From contig SKHG01000019.1 of NCBI GenBank assembly GCA_007117035.1, forward strand, positions 1 through 39,276: a stretch of DNA of 39,276 bases. Reading direction: 5' to 3'. The stretch is from Candidatus Campbelliibacteriota bacterium. Its GTDB lineage: Bacteria > Patescibacteriota > Minisyncoccia > Phycocordibacterales > CSBR16-193. Positions 22,677-32,500 of this stretch are shown here, one piece after another; the stretch's first letter is position 1; each line of letters starts with the position of its first letter. Both the position numbers and the translations under genes were made by a program. Under the pieces are notes generated by a model. The model saw only the letters and a list, made by a program, of their open reading frames with translations, did no database searches and had not been told where the DNA came from.

Positions 22677-23996
22677 TTATTTCTTAAAAAGGCTAAAAAA
22701 CACAGCGATTAATACACGAAGATCCAAAACAAGTGAATGATTTTTAAGGTAGTAAAGATCGTACGAAAATATTCTACTAACACTCAAATTATTTAGACTA
22801 AAATTTTCTGAGCCAGACCAACTCCAGATTCCAGGTCTGATTATGTACCTAATGGTATAGAAAGGTAAATCGCTCTTCTTACTAAACTCCAAATCGTTTT
22901 CTTTTAGGTACGGACCGATGAAAGATATCTGACCCTTAACAACAGACCAAACAAAAGGAAATCTTTCTATTCCTGACTTTTGCAAAAAACGACCTAACGA
23001 AGGAACTGTTCCGTCCGGTAAAGAAACTCGGAATTTAAATAAGGTGATCGGGTTGTTGTTCCTTCCAATATATTCTTTTTTAATTAACGCTGAACCTTTA
23101 ATTCCAGAGAAACGCTGTGCGACGAAAACCAAAGGATGGATGAACAGTAATAAAGAGACGGACAGGATTCCCAAAATAACATCAAAACCTCTTTTAATCG
23201 AATCATACGGAGTGTGAGGAGACATAGAAAGGTTCTCCAAAAACCAACTATAGCGCAAAGCTGAAATTGGTGTTCTTTCAAAAAATTCCTCATAAAGTCT
23301 TTGGACATCCACAAACCTAACTTTAGAAAATATAAGGTTGTAAAGGTGAGGTAATATCTTTTCAACTCCCTTTTGTTGAAGATCAATTCCAACAACACGA
23401 ATATCTTCAGAATATATCAAACTTATAATATCCTCTTGGACATCAATAACATCTATCTTTTTTAAATCAATGGAAGAGACGAAAATAAAACCATTCTTAG
23501 AGTTTTTGTTCATATCCTCTTTCAGTTCATGCACCTCAGAACCAGTTCCGATTATCATAGCTTTTTTACGATTGCGTCCACCTAAAACAAAATCTCGCCC
23601 GACTGTTCTCCAAACATACAGGAAAAATAAAAGAACTAAAAAATAGATACTGACAAAAAATATAGGAACAGCTTCAAAACCTAAAAAGTAAAAGGACAGA
23701 CCAGCAATAACAAAATTAATAACAGTAGAGTAAAAAACTAATGCAGGAACCTTATATTTCAACATCAAAATCTGACGGTTATACAAACCAGCCATAAAAA
23801 ACACCACTAGCCAAATTGTAAAAAGTGGTAAGAAATAAGGTAGGTATGAATAGATTAAACCTTGATCTGGCCAACCCCAAACAAAAATAATGAGTGCCAA
23901 CCAAAAGGCCACAACAAAGCAAACGATGTCTCCAACAACAAGAAAAACATCGGTTTTATTTTCCGCCCAATCTCGTAAAACCTTCATCATTAACAA
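22677..23996 (-). CDS. Undecaprenyl-phosphate sugar phosphotransferase (polyprenyl glycosylphosphotransferase, WcaJ-like); ATG a few codons inside is the likelier start
   Basis: N-terminal TMs; YDSIKRGFDVILGILSVSLLL...TLFKFRVSLPDGTVPSLGRFLQKSGIERFPFVWSVVKGQISFIGP. Confidence 0.88.
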   Translation of the reverse strand: MLMMKVLRDWAENKTDVFLVVGDIVCFVVAFWLALIIFVWGWPDQGLIYSYLPYFLPLFTIWLVVFFMAGLYNRQILMLKYKVPALVFYSTVINFVIAGLSFYFLGFEAVPIFFVSIYFLVLLFFLYVWRTVGRDFVLGGRNRKKAMIIGTGSEVHELKEDMNKNSKNGFIFVSSIDLKKIDVIDVQEDIISLIYSEDIRVVGIDLQQKGVEKILPHLYNLIFSKVRFVDVQRLYEEFFERTPISALRYSWFLENLSMSPHTPYDSIKRGFDVILGILSVSLLLFIHPLVFVAQRFSGIKGSALIKKEYIGRNNNPITLFKFRVSLPDGTVPSLGRFLQKSGIERFPFVWSVVKGQISFIGPYLKENDLEFSKKSDLPFYTIRYIIRPGIWSWSGSENFSLNNLSVSRIFSYDLYYLKNHSLVLDLRVLIAVFFSLFKK

Positions 23997-24030
23997 TCAG
24001 TATATAACATTATTTCAAAGGTTCCCAATC

Positions 24031-25173
24031 TTAAGATATATAAGGGTCACTCAACATTTCATTTTCTCGAATATCTTTGTGTGTGACATAATTATGACGA
24101 CGAATACTCATCAATATTCCAAGACCAATAAAAGTAGCCAACAAGTGACTACCACCAAAACTCATAAAAGGTAAAGTAATACCTGTCACAGGCAAGATAC
24201 CGACATTTGCTCCAATGTGAATAAAAATATGACACATTATCATTGTCGCAAGACCAACACCAAACAAAACTTCAAAGTTGGTTGCTCCTTTTAAAGAGTT
24301 AGCAAATATTCGCCAGATAATTAAACCGAAAAGAAAAAAGAGGAAAAATACACCCAGAAAACCCCACTCCTCTGCGAAGGCTGCAAATATAAAGTCTGTC
24401 TCATGTTCTGGTAAAAATTTTAAGTGCGACTGAGTTCCGTAGCCAACACCCTTCCCCGACAAACCTCCAGATCCAACCGCTATGGTCGATTGTAATGTGT
24501 GATAACCTCCACCCTCCATATCAGCATAAGGTTGTAGAAAAGAGACGATTCGGTTTTTTTGATAATCCTCAAAAGCAAACAACCACAAACCACCAAAAAC
24601 TATCAGACCACTTAATCCAACGATTAAAAGGTGCTTTTTTGATATTCCAGAAACTAATATCATACCCAGCCAAATCATGATTATAACAACAGATGAACCA
24701 AAATCGGGTTGAAAAAAGATTAAGCTAAATATAATAAATGCATATATACCAGATATAATTATGTGACGAAAATCTGCAATCTCAACATGTCTTCTGCTAA
24801 AGTATTTAGCTAAAACAATGATTAAGGCAATTTTAGCAAACTCAGAAACCTGTATCGAGAATCCACCAATCTCTAGCCACCTTTGGGATCCTTGGGTTAC
24901 TTCACCTAAAACAAAAACAGCTAAAAGAGATATAACTGCAAGTATAAAAATTATGGTCACAACAACGGTCCTTCGAAGAAACTGCAAATTAACAGAACTT
25001 AAAATAAATAAAGCAGAGAAAGAAATACCAAGCCAAACTAATTGCTTTTCAAAAAAATAATTCTCTGCAGAAAAAGACTGCATTGTTAGTAAACCTAAAA
25101 TAGATACTGCCAATACAGAACCGATTAATACCCAGTCTATCCTGCAAAAAACAGATTGTATCTTATGAGACAT
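24031..25173 (-). CDS. rodA: SEDS-family peptidoglycan polymerase RodA/FtsW
   Basis: GSQRWLEIGGFSIQVSEFAKIALIIVLAKY, PDFGSSVVI, GYGTQSHLKFLPEHETDFIFAAFAEEWGF, LPVTGITLPFMSFGGS. Confidence 0.93.
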   Translation of the reverse strand: MSHKIQSVFCRIDWVLIGSVLAVSILGLLTMQSFSAENYFFEKQLVWLGISFSALFILSSVNLQFLRRTVVVTIIFILAVISLLAVFVLGEVTQGSQRWLEIGGFSIQVSEFAKIALIIVLAKYFSRRHVEIADFRHIIISGIYAFIIFSLIFFQPDFGSSVVIIMIWLGMILVSGISKKHLLIVGLSGLIVFGGLWLFAFEDYQKNRIVSFLQPYADMEGGGYHTLQSTIAVGSGGLSGKGVGYGTQSHLKFLPEHETDFIFAAFAEEWGFLGVFFLFFLFGLIIWRIFANSLKGATNFEVLFGVGLATMIMCHIFIHIGANVGILPVTGITLPFMSFGGSHLLATFIGLGILMSIRRHNYVTHKDIRENEMLSDPYIS

Positions 25174-25210
25174 AATTTTGTAAAACTAAACTTGTTTAAT
25201 TTATCTCCGA

Positions 25211-25957
25211 CTAAAAGGATCTCAGCCGAGCAGATATCTGAGTACTTATCGAATCGACAAACTCTTTTGGCCAAGTAAACGATACTGACCTCTCAGTCTC
25301 ACCCGAAATTCGATCAACAAAAGACCTAGAAAGACCTACTAAATCCCCGTTTTGATCAAGTAATAACGCAACAACCTCAATGTTTTCAACTGCTCTAAAC
25401 GACCTATTTCTTATCGAAGTATCTAGGCGTGTACTTTTTTCCTCAACGAATTTCTGAGTATTCTGAACAAACAAGTCTGTGTCTGGAGATTTACCTGCTT
25501 GCCAAGGAACATTCAGCCACTGAAAAGTTACAAACTCTGGAGTCTCTGCTGTATATATTCTGTCCTCAAAGACATAGAATTTTTGCAAAGAAGGTACTGA
25601 GGTACTACCATCTCTTGATGCAATAATCTCACCAAGGCTGTTATAGAAATTAAAACGATAATAGGCTCGAGAAGACGAAAGTTCACTGTGTGGGGATGAA
25701 ACTCTTGATACAGCATTATAGATTCCATCCGACGTCAGAACAGCCCTAGACCACAAAACCTGAGGGTTCTTGGGAGCCGAAACATCAACTCTCTCAGCTG
25801 GTGAGACAAGCAAAAAAATCGGTATCGTAACTATCAGTAAGAGAAAAATAAACACAGTTACGGTGAAAAAAACTTTCCTTTTAAAGGCCCATGGATTCAT
25901 ACTAACTATAATAAAGGGTAAATCGCTCGGAGGCAACCCTACCCTAACCCACATCAT
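25211..25957 (-). CDS. Single-pass membrane protein with extracytoplasmic domain, unknown function
   Basis: TM near N-terminus then soluble domain; common gene position upstream of rodA. Confidence 0.6.
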   Translation of the reverse strand: MMWVRVGLPPSDLPFIIVSMNPWAFKRKVFFTVTVFIFLLLIVTIPIFLLVSPAERVDVSAPKNPQVLWSRAVLTSDGIYNAVSRVSSPHSELSSSRAYYRFNFYNSLGEIIASRDGSTSVPSLQKFYVFEDRIYTAETPEFVTFQWLNVPWQAGKSPDTDLFVQNTQKFVEEKSTRLDTSIRNRSFRAVENIEVVALLLDQNGDLVGLSRSFVDRISGETERSVSFTWPKEFVDSISTQISARLRSF

Positions 25958-25969
25958 TAAATTTTAGAC

Positions 25970-26010
25970 ACAAAAAAACACGTCTTTAAAAAAGTACGCG
26001 TGTTTTAACA
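25970..26010 (-). terminator. Terminator after 5S rRNA
   Basis: Minus strand AAAACACGCG...GACGTGTTTTTTT. Confidence 0.7.
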
Positions 26011-26037
26011 AACAAGTTCTTCATAACTTAAATACTC

Positions 26038-26150
26038 TATGTTGGCGCCTACCTACTCTTGCCTTGCGACTACCATCGGCTCAAGAGGGCTTAACTGCCG
26101 TATTCGGAATGAGAACGGGTGTGACCCCTCCGATAAAGCACCAACATAGA
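26038..26150 (-). rRNA. rrf: 5S rRNA (ends approximate)
   Basis: ctatgttggcgcc...gccgtattcggaatgagaacgggtgtgacccctccg...accaacatag; terminal helix closes. Confidence 0.92.
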
Positions 26151-26174
26151 AAATTTAAGCGAAGATTTTAACTA

Positions 26175-26325
26175 TAAGGAAAGTCAGATCTAGAGATGAT
26201 ATTTCAAATATCATCTAAATCGGGATGAAAGGATTCGAACCTCCGACACATCGCATGGAGCGACAGCTCTCCCAGACTGAGCTACATCCCGAAAAAAGAA
26301 CAGATTCCAGATCTGACATTCCTTA
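26175..26325. repeat. 17-bp inverted repeat (16/17) bracketing the 23S-5S spacer tRNA
   Basis: taaggaaagtcagatct (26175-26191) vs agatctgacattcctta (26309-26325). Confidence 0.8.
26220..26291 (-). tRNA. tRNA, isotype uncertain; best reading Trp(CCA)
   Basis: RNA CGGGATGTAGCTCAGTCTGGGAGAGCTGTCGCTCCATGCGATGTGTCGGAGGTTCGAATCCTTTCATCCCGA; perfect 7-bp acceptor stem and TTCGAAT loop; weak anticodon stem. Confidence 0.7.
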
Positions 26326-26337
26326 CAGAATTTTTAC

Positions 26338-26366
26338 TTGATCACATGAAACAGGGTAAAACATTT
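26338..26366 (-). repeat. 3' arm of 23S processing stem (pairs with 30668-30694)
   Basis: ttgatcacatgaaacagggtaaaacat vs reverse complement of atgttttaccctgtcgcatgagatcaa. Confidence 0.8.
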
Positions 26367-26751
26367 TACTTATCGCAAAAGCGATATTTTTAGTTAAAAG
26401 ACAAACCTACTTCTCACCAAAGTGAGATGAGATTTTCTTCTCATATCTGCGTACACATTTCCTAACAGGATTCGAACATTAGTACTCCTCGGCTTAACAC
26501 ATTACTATGCTTACACCTAGAGCCTATCAACCTGGTCATCTCCCAGGAGTCTCAAACGATTCCTAATCTTAAAGTTGGCTTCCCTCTTAGATGCTTTCAG
26601 AGGTTATCCATTCCCGACATAGCTACTCGGCGGTGCCGCTGGCGCGACAGCCGATAGACCAGAGGTCAGTTCACAAAGGTCCTCTCGTACTATTTGCAAA
26701 TCTTTTCAAGAATCTACGCCTGCAGTAGATAGAGGACCGACCTGTCTTACG

Positions 26752-27169
26752 CATGATACCACCTGTTACCAGATGCATTGGACTGTAGCTTTTACCATCA
26801 CCATATAGGTGTGGCAAGTTGACGTTCAGTCTCTACGGGCCCCGTTTGTTTAAAACAAACGGGTTCCCTCGGTATTGCCCTTGAATTATTCAAGGGTTTC
26901 ACCGATATAAGTCCCGACTTAATAAAGTCGGGATCCTTAATTTTGCAATTCTACTAAAGTAGACACAAAACAAGGATCAACATAAGTACATATATATTTC
27001 TATATATGACCGCCGTAATGTGATCGTCTCTATTCCCAGCTTGGGCTGAGATCTTCAATTTATTTAAAAAATGAAGACTTTCTTATTTTTTCTTAGACAG
27101 AAAACCCGATTTTGTCATTATGTGCCGGATTCAGACTGTCTTACCCTCTTAAATAATTAAGAGAGCACG
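26752..27169 (-). other. Group I intron, ORF-less, inserted at 23S position equivalent to E. coli 2593
   Basis: Joined exon GACCGU|CGUAAGACAGGUC matches the length of E. coli GAACGUCGUGAGACAGUUC. IGS GCGGUC (27008-27013) pairs with exon GACCGU (U.G at splice site); UUACG (27014-27018) pairs with 3' exon CGUAA (P10). P7-type GUAGAGACUGAACG...AAGCUACAGUCC; terminal G. Confidence 0.9.
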
Positions 27170-27305
27170 ACGGTCTGAACCCAGCTCGCGTACCTTTTTA
27201 ATTGGCGAACAGCCAAACCCTTGGCAGCTTCTCCACCACCAGGATAAGGTGAGCCGACATCGAGGTGCCGAACACCGCCGTCGATCTGAACTCTTGGGCG
27301 GTACC

Positions 27306-27342
<37 letters not shown>

Positions 27343-27847
27343 TCCGGCCGCATCTAATACGAACCGTCGGATCACTTAGCTCCGCTTTCGCGCCTGCTCG
27401 AGATGTACCTCTCACAGTCAAGCCGGCTTATGCCTATACACTATCGGCACGGTTTCCATTCGCGCCTAGCCGACCTTAATAGACTCCTCCGTTACTTTTT
27501 AGGAGGAGAGCGCCCCACTCAAACTACCCGCCAGATACTGTCCCTCTACGTTTTTTCCGTACAGGTTGAGAAGTTATAGACTAATAGGATGGTATTTCAC
27601 TGACGACTCCAGACAAACCAAAATCTGCCCTTCAAAGTCTCCCATCTATTCTGCGCAATTAATCCATAACCCCAATATCAAGCTATAGTAAAGCTCCCGG
27701 GGTCTTTCTGTCTAACTGCAGGTAACCGGCATCTTTACCGGTACTGCATTTTCACCGAGCAAGTCCCCGAGACAGCTCTCCAGTCATTACGCCATTCGTG
27801 CACGTCTGAACTTACCAGACAAGGAACTGCGCTACCTTAGGACCGTT

Positions 27848-28640
27848 CTTTAAGGTTTTAAATGGACTGTAATTTGTAACTATTTATCAATTTTCTTTAT
27901 CTAAGTTGTTAACTCTATGTCGCCATAGAGATCGGACTATATCATCGTTTTCAAATCGTCGGCTCCAATTATTGATTTGAATCCGTCTTGCGTGTAGTCT
28001 CTGAGGATTCTTCTACCATTAAGACATCTGATAATGTATATTTTCGTTTTCTTCCCACTCCTTCATTTAGAATTTCTCTTAATTTAAGAATTTCTTCAAA
28101 ACCATCTTTTGTGAGATGATCTTTTTCAAACATTTGATCTACAATTTTTTTAAAAATTGAGAAATTTTGTTTTTTCTTTGAAGAAATAAAATTAAATTTC
28201 TTAAAGAATGGGACAACTCTCTCTTTAAGCGAAGTAACGTTAGTTACTTCATAATATACAACTCCGTCTTTTCTTTCTCTAAGAGTTCCACACCCCAGAT
28301 TCTTTTTAATCCAAGAAAGTATCACTCTATCTTTTTGAGAAATATTGAACGAAGCAGTTATCTTCCATTTTCCTACATAATCATTTCTTTTTTTGAGAGA
28401 AACATTAAAGCTTCCCTCTCCATCAGCGAAACCAGCTATATAATATCCATCTTTTGGATTTATATTTTTAAGCCATTGTTGTTCCATTGTTGAAATTAAT
28501 TTAGTAGAAGTCTTTCCTGCTGATTGACTGCATTATTGCATTGTTACTTTTTCATCGACATGAAATTAGTAGCAATAAATACTAACCAGTGTTTCCAGCA
28601 TATAGCAAGATTTATTTACGTAACTACAACGGTCATGTCT
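27848..28640 (-). other. Group I intron with LAGLIDADG ORF at 23S position equivalent to E. coli 1917
   Basis: Exon ...CGUAACUAU|AACGGUC... IGS GUAGUUACG (28619-28627) gives a 9-bp P1 with U.G; GACCGUU (28628-28634) gives a 7-bp P10; GAUAUAGUCC P7-like; terminal G. Confidence 0.93.
27969..28487 (-). CDS. LAGLIDADG homing endonuclease (single-motif) inside the L1917 intron
   Basis: YYIAGFADGEGSFNVSLKKR...KITASFNISQKDRVILSWIKKNLGCGTLRERKDGVVYYEV. Confidence 0.93.
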   Translation of the reverse strand: MEQQWLKNINPKDGYYIAGFADGEGSFNVSLKKRNDYVGKWKITASFNISQKDRVILSWIKKNLGCGTLRERKDGVVYYEVTNVTSLKERVVPFFKKFNFISSKKKQNFSIFKKIVDQMFEKDHLTKDGFEEILKLREILNEGVGRKRKYTLSDVLMVEESSETTRKTDSNQ

Positions 28641-30092
28641 ATAGTTACGGCCGACATTCACCAGGGCTTATATCAACCAACTTAAGAAAGCAAGCTTTCC
28701 TAAATCCCCGATATTTAACCTTCTGGCATTGGTCAGGCGTCACCCCCTATACATCCTCTTACGAGTTCGCAGGGAGCTGTGTTTTTGATAAACAGTTGCC
28801 AGAGAAACTTTAGCTGCGGCCACACTCCGTAAAGAGTATGGCAAGCCTTATCCCGAAGTTACGGCTGCTTTTTTGCCGAGTTCCTTGGGGACCTCTCACT
28901 CGTTCGCCTTGGTCTACTCGACCCGACCACCTGTGTTGGTTTCCGGTACGGTCTTGCTATACATCATCTTAGAGGCTTTTCTTGGAAGGTTGCTCATACA
29001 AATCAGATCATCCCGAAGGAATCACCTTTTCTCTGTGCTTGGGTTATTGTTGCGCGGATTTGCCTACGCAACACCCTTACACCAAGAACGGTAATCCGAT
29101 AAACCGCTCATATTACTAACCTCCGTCACCCCATCAAAATATAGCAAGGTCATGGAATATTAACCATGTGTCCATCCAGTACGGCTCTCGCCATCCTGTT
29201 AGGCCCGACTAACCCTTGGTTGATTAACATAGCCAAGGAAACCTTGGTCTTTCGGCGGGCAGGAATTTCACCTGCCTTGTGGTTACTTGTGCCAACATTC
29301 TTACTTCCACTCACTCCAGTATGGGTCGCCCCTTTACCTTCATCGCGGAGTGGAATACTCTCCTACCGCTCCATTTTTCCGAAGAAAAATAAAGCCCTCA
29401 GTTTCGGTACTACACTTGAGCCCCGATCATCTTTGGTGCAAAGTCTCTTGATGAGTGAGCTGTTACGCTATCTTTAAAGGATGGCTGCTTCTAAGCCAAC
29501 CTCCTCATTGTCGGAGAAACTTCACCTCCTTAATTTGCACTTAGTGTAGATTTAGGGACCTTAACTTGAGGTCCGGGCTGTTTCCCTTTCGACCAATGGA
29601 CCTTAGCGCCCACAGTCTAACTGCCATGCTTTTAATCTTGGGTATTCGGAGTTTGATTGGTTTGACGAGCCGAAGCCCTGTTCAGACCATCCAGTGCTCT
29701 ACCCCCCAAGGGAACGCACGACGCTAGCCCTAAAGCTATTTCGGAGAGAACCAGCTATTACCAAGTTCGATTAGCTTTTCACTCCTTACCACAAGTCATC
29801 CGATGGCTTTATACGACCAACCGGTTCGGGCCTCCCTTTGACTTTCGTCAAAGTTCACCCTGCTCATGGTAAGCTCACTTGGTTTCGGGTCTCATCACAC
29901 TTCTACTGTCGGCAGAACCGACAACGCCCTATTAAGACTCGGTTTCCCTACGCCTTCGGAGGTCTACTCCTTAGACAAAAAAATATGATGAACTCGTTGG
30001 CTCATTCTTCAATAGGCACGCCGTCGAGGTTGCAAGCAACCTCTTCGACTTCTTGTAGACATATGGTTTCAGATCTATTTCACTCCCCTTTC

Positions 30093-30126
<34 letters not shown>

Positions 30127-30667
30127 TCACTATCGATCTCTAAGAGTATTTAGCCTTGGGAGTTAGTCCTCCCTGCTTCCCCCGAGATTTTCGTGTCTCG
30201 GGGTACTCAAGATCAACAGCAGAAGAGATTCACTGTTTTCGCGTACGGGACCGTTACCCTCTAGGGTTCAACTTTCCAGTTGATTCCGCTAACAGTGCAT
30301 TTTTTGACTCTTCCGACATTACGTCATGCTGTTGTCTTACAACCCCAAACTCTTTATAAATAAAAAGTTTGGTTTGGGCTTTTTCCGTTTCGCTCGCCGC
30401 TACTAAGGAAATAACTATTGTTCTCTTTTCCTCCAGGTACTTAGATGTTTCAGTTCCCTGGGTCTGCGTCCTGTATAAATTACAGGACCTCTCTTTTCAC
30501 GTATGAAAAGAGAGAGGTTTCCCCATTCGGAGATCTCCGGATCAAAGGTTGCTAGGCACCTCCCCGAAGCTTATCGCAGCCGTGCTACGTCCTTCATCGC
30601 CTCTTAGAGTCAAGGCATCCACCATATGCCCTTAAATTCCCATTAGGAAATCTAAAAACAATTTTTT

Positions 30668-30694
30668 ATGTTTTACCCTGTCGCATGAGATCAA
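30668..30694 (-). repeat. 5' arm of 23S processing stem
   Basis: See 26338-26366. Confidence 0.8.
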
Positions 30695-30974
30695 ATTCAA
30701 ACGACAGTTTTCTACTTTTCTACTTTATCTGCCTCCACTAGCTCGGTGAAATCTTGTGAGGTAGCGGGGCAGGTCTGATTTGTCAAAGTCCTTTCGTTCA
30801 TTTCGTAACAATCATTTCGGTCCCTCGTTTTCTGACTTTTTCTTTGTAAAATTCAGAAAACGAGGAAACAAAAAGCTTGACCGAGAGGTCAAGCAGAAGC
30901 AAAGATGAAATATCGTGGTTCTTCACCGCTTCCGCATATTTGTTAATCTTTTCACTTTCATATGAATAAAAAAC

Positions 30975-31003
30975 AGTATATACAAGGATAACCAAAGTGT
31001 CAA
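30975..31003 (-). promoter_or_regulatory. 23S-tRNA-5S promoter: TTGACA-17-TATACT
   Basis: Reverse complement of tgtcaa 30998-31003 and agtata 30975-30980. Confidence 0.8.
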
Positions 31004-31009
31004 CAAAAA

Positions 31010-31726
31010 CTATCTTTTGTTTTTACTTTCGTTCTTACTGACGTCTTTCTCGGAAAGCCGACCTCGCATTTTTTCAATATATTCTTCGGCAAATCGTCTA
31101 CCACCAAGACCAAAAGACAGGCCAATCGCCAAGGTGAAAGCAATCACAACACCTTGTAATAGAGTGTGTATAAAAGCTTCTGGAACTATCTTCAAATGGT
31201 CAAGAGCAATCAAAACAGCAAAGATCCAAACAATCCATTTAATAATCTGCCCTGCCATCTCAGCCGAAGCAAGTCTGGCCGCCTTCATTGAACCTGTAAT
31301 AAATCTCTGTAGTGCATCACCCAAGACCGCCGCAATAACCAAAACCACAGCCGCGATTATAACCTGCATTAAGAAACTTAAAAGATCTTCCAGAATAAAT
31401 TCATTGACGGCAGTGAAACCCAAAAAGTTTAGAGCGGTTATTAAGAAACCAATTAAAATAAACCACTTAACCAAGGATCCAAGAAAGTAACTAGAGTTGA
31501 GATAGAACCCCCCTCTTTGTAGTACAGCCTCGACTCCAGTTTTTCGAAGTGCTTCGTCGACATCCAGAGTTTTAAAAATATGTGCGACAATGCGTCCCAG
31601 AACTGATCCAATCAACCAACCGACAAAAACAATAATGATCGCAATCACCAACTGCGGAGTGAACTCAGCCACTCCAGCCCAGAGTTCATAAAAAGAGGAG
31701 TTCAAACTTTGTATCCATTGTTCCAT
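31010..31726 (-). CDS. Conserved TM-helix / MscS-related small membrane protein
   Basis: PQLVIAIIIVFVGWLIGSVLGRIVAHIFKTLDVDEALRKTGVEAVL; GVVIAFTLAIGLSFGLGGRRFAEEYIEKMR. Confidence 0.7.
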   Translation of the reverse strand: MEQWIQSLNSSFYELWAGVAEFTPQLVIAIIIVFVGWLIGSVLGRIVAHIFKTLDVDEALRKTGVEAVLQRGGFYLNSSYFLGSLVKWFILIGFLITALNFLGFTAVNEFILEDLLSFLMQVIIAAVVLVIAAVLGDALQRFITGSMKAARLASAEMAGQIIKWIVWIFAVLIALDHLKIVPEAFIHTLLQGVVIAFTLAIGLSFGLGGRRFAEEYIEKMRGRLSEKDVSKNESKNKR

Positions 31727-31758
31727 AATATTTTAATTATGCTATTAAGATCACTACA

Positions 31759-32370
31759 CTATATATCGAGACGGTTCAAAATCTTCTGATGTGGAAAATC
31801 CAAAATATCTCTAACCAACTTGTCACACATTGTTAATCTATATTTAAAATCCTCTGTCTCAAAAATACTGTACTTCAATTCTTTACCAACTTCAGATTCC
31901 AAAGTTCGCAAAACCGAATTCAGATTATTCATTTTAAGATTATCGCCGACAATCATAATATCAATTCGAGTTTCCCATTCTTGAATAAACACTCCAGAGA
32001 TGACAATAAGTTTTATTGCTCCAGCTTTATTAAATTTCTTTAAAACATCTTTACTCTTAAAAGAGTTTGTAAAGACCAAAAGATTCTTCAGTGGTTCTAG
32101 ATATTTAAAATTAGGATTAAGCGACCAACCCTTAACTGATTTACTTTCTTTTTTAGTCTTACCATTTACTTTCTTTTTTTTCTGAACAGAATGTATTTTT
32201 ACAAAACCAATCTTTTCTAAAGTCGAAAGCTCCTTACGAACAGACTTAGCAGTTACATTAGATCGTTTTTTAATTTCATCAAGTTCAAAAATTGACTGAG
32301 AATTCAGCAAAAAAAGCTTCATCAACTTTACTTTGGCTACACTGCCAAATAGTTTTTCTAGGTCTTCCAT
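31759..32370 (-). CDS. Winged-HTH regulator with C-terminal nucleotidyltransferase-like domain
   Basis: LEKLFGSVAKVKLMKLFLLNSQSIFELDEIKKRSNVTAKSVRKELSTLEKIGFVKI; TRIDIMIVGDNL. Confidence 0.6.
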   Translation of the reverse strand: MEDLEKLFGSVAKVKLMKLFLLNSQSIFELDEIKKRSNVTAKSVRKELSTLEKIGFVKIHSVQKKKKVNGKTKKESKSVKGWSLNPNFKYLEPLKNLLVFTNSFKSKDVLKKFNKAGAIKLIVISGVFIQEWETRIDIMIVGDNLKMNNLNSVLRTLESEVGKELKYSIFETEDFKYRLTMCDKLVRDILDFPHQKILNRLDI

Positions 32371-32407
32371 ATGTAAGTATTATATCTGATACCGAACTTA
32401 GATTCAA
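32371..32407 (-). promoter_or_regulatory. TTGAAT-17-TATAAT promoter with -10 box 8 nt before ATG (leaderless candidate)
   Basis: Minus strand TTGAATCTAAGTTCGGTATCAGATATAATACTTACATATG. Confidence 0.65.
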
Positions 32408-32446
32408 TCTTAAATAAACAACGCAAATAAACAGATAACAAAAAAC

Positions 32447-32484
32447 CACCCCGTCCTTTGACTCTCAAAGGACGGGGTGGTTTA
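32447..32484. terminator. Strong intrinsic terminator after rplL
   Basis: aaaccaccccgtcctttgactctcaaaggacggggtggttt. Confidence 0.9.
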
Positions 32485-32500
32485 GACAAAACAGATGGAG

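Noticed and set aside
23084-23398. 104-aa minus ORF inside the sugar transferase
   Set aside because: Alternative frame of a well-supported gene.
26820-27170. Idea that the 23S segment here is a simple intervening sequence or divergent rRNA expansion
   Set aside because: P1/P10 pairings with both exons, P7-type motifs and exact length preservation of helix 93 after removal support a group I intron.
30798-30995. 65-aa ORF on the minus strand upstream of 23S
   Set aside because: Its start overlaps the 23S promoter region and it lies in the rRNA leader; likely spurious.
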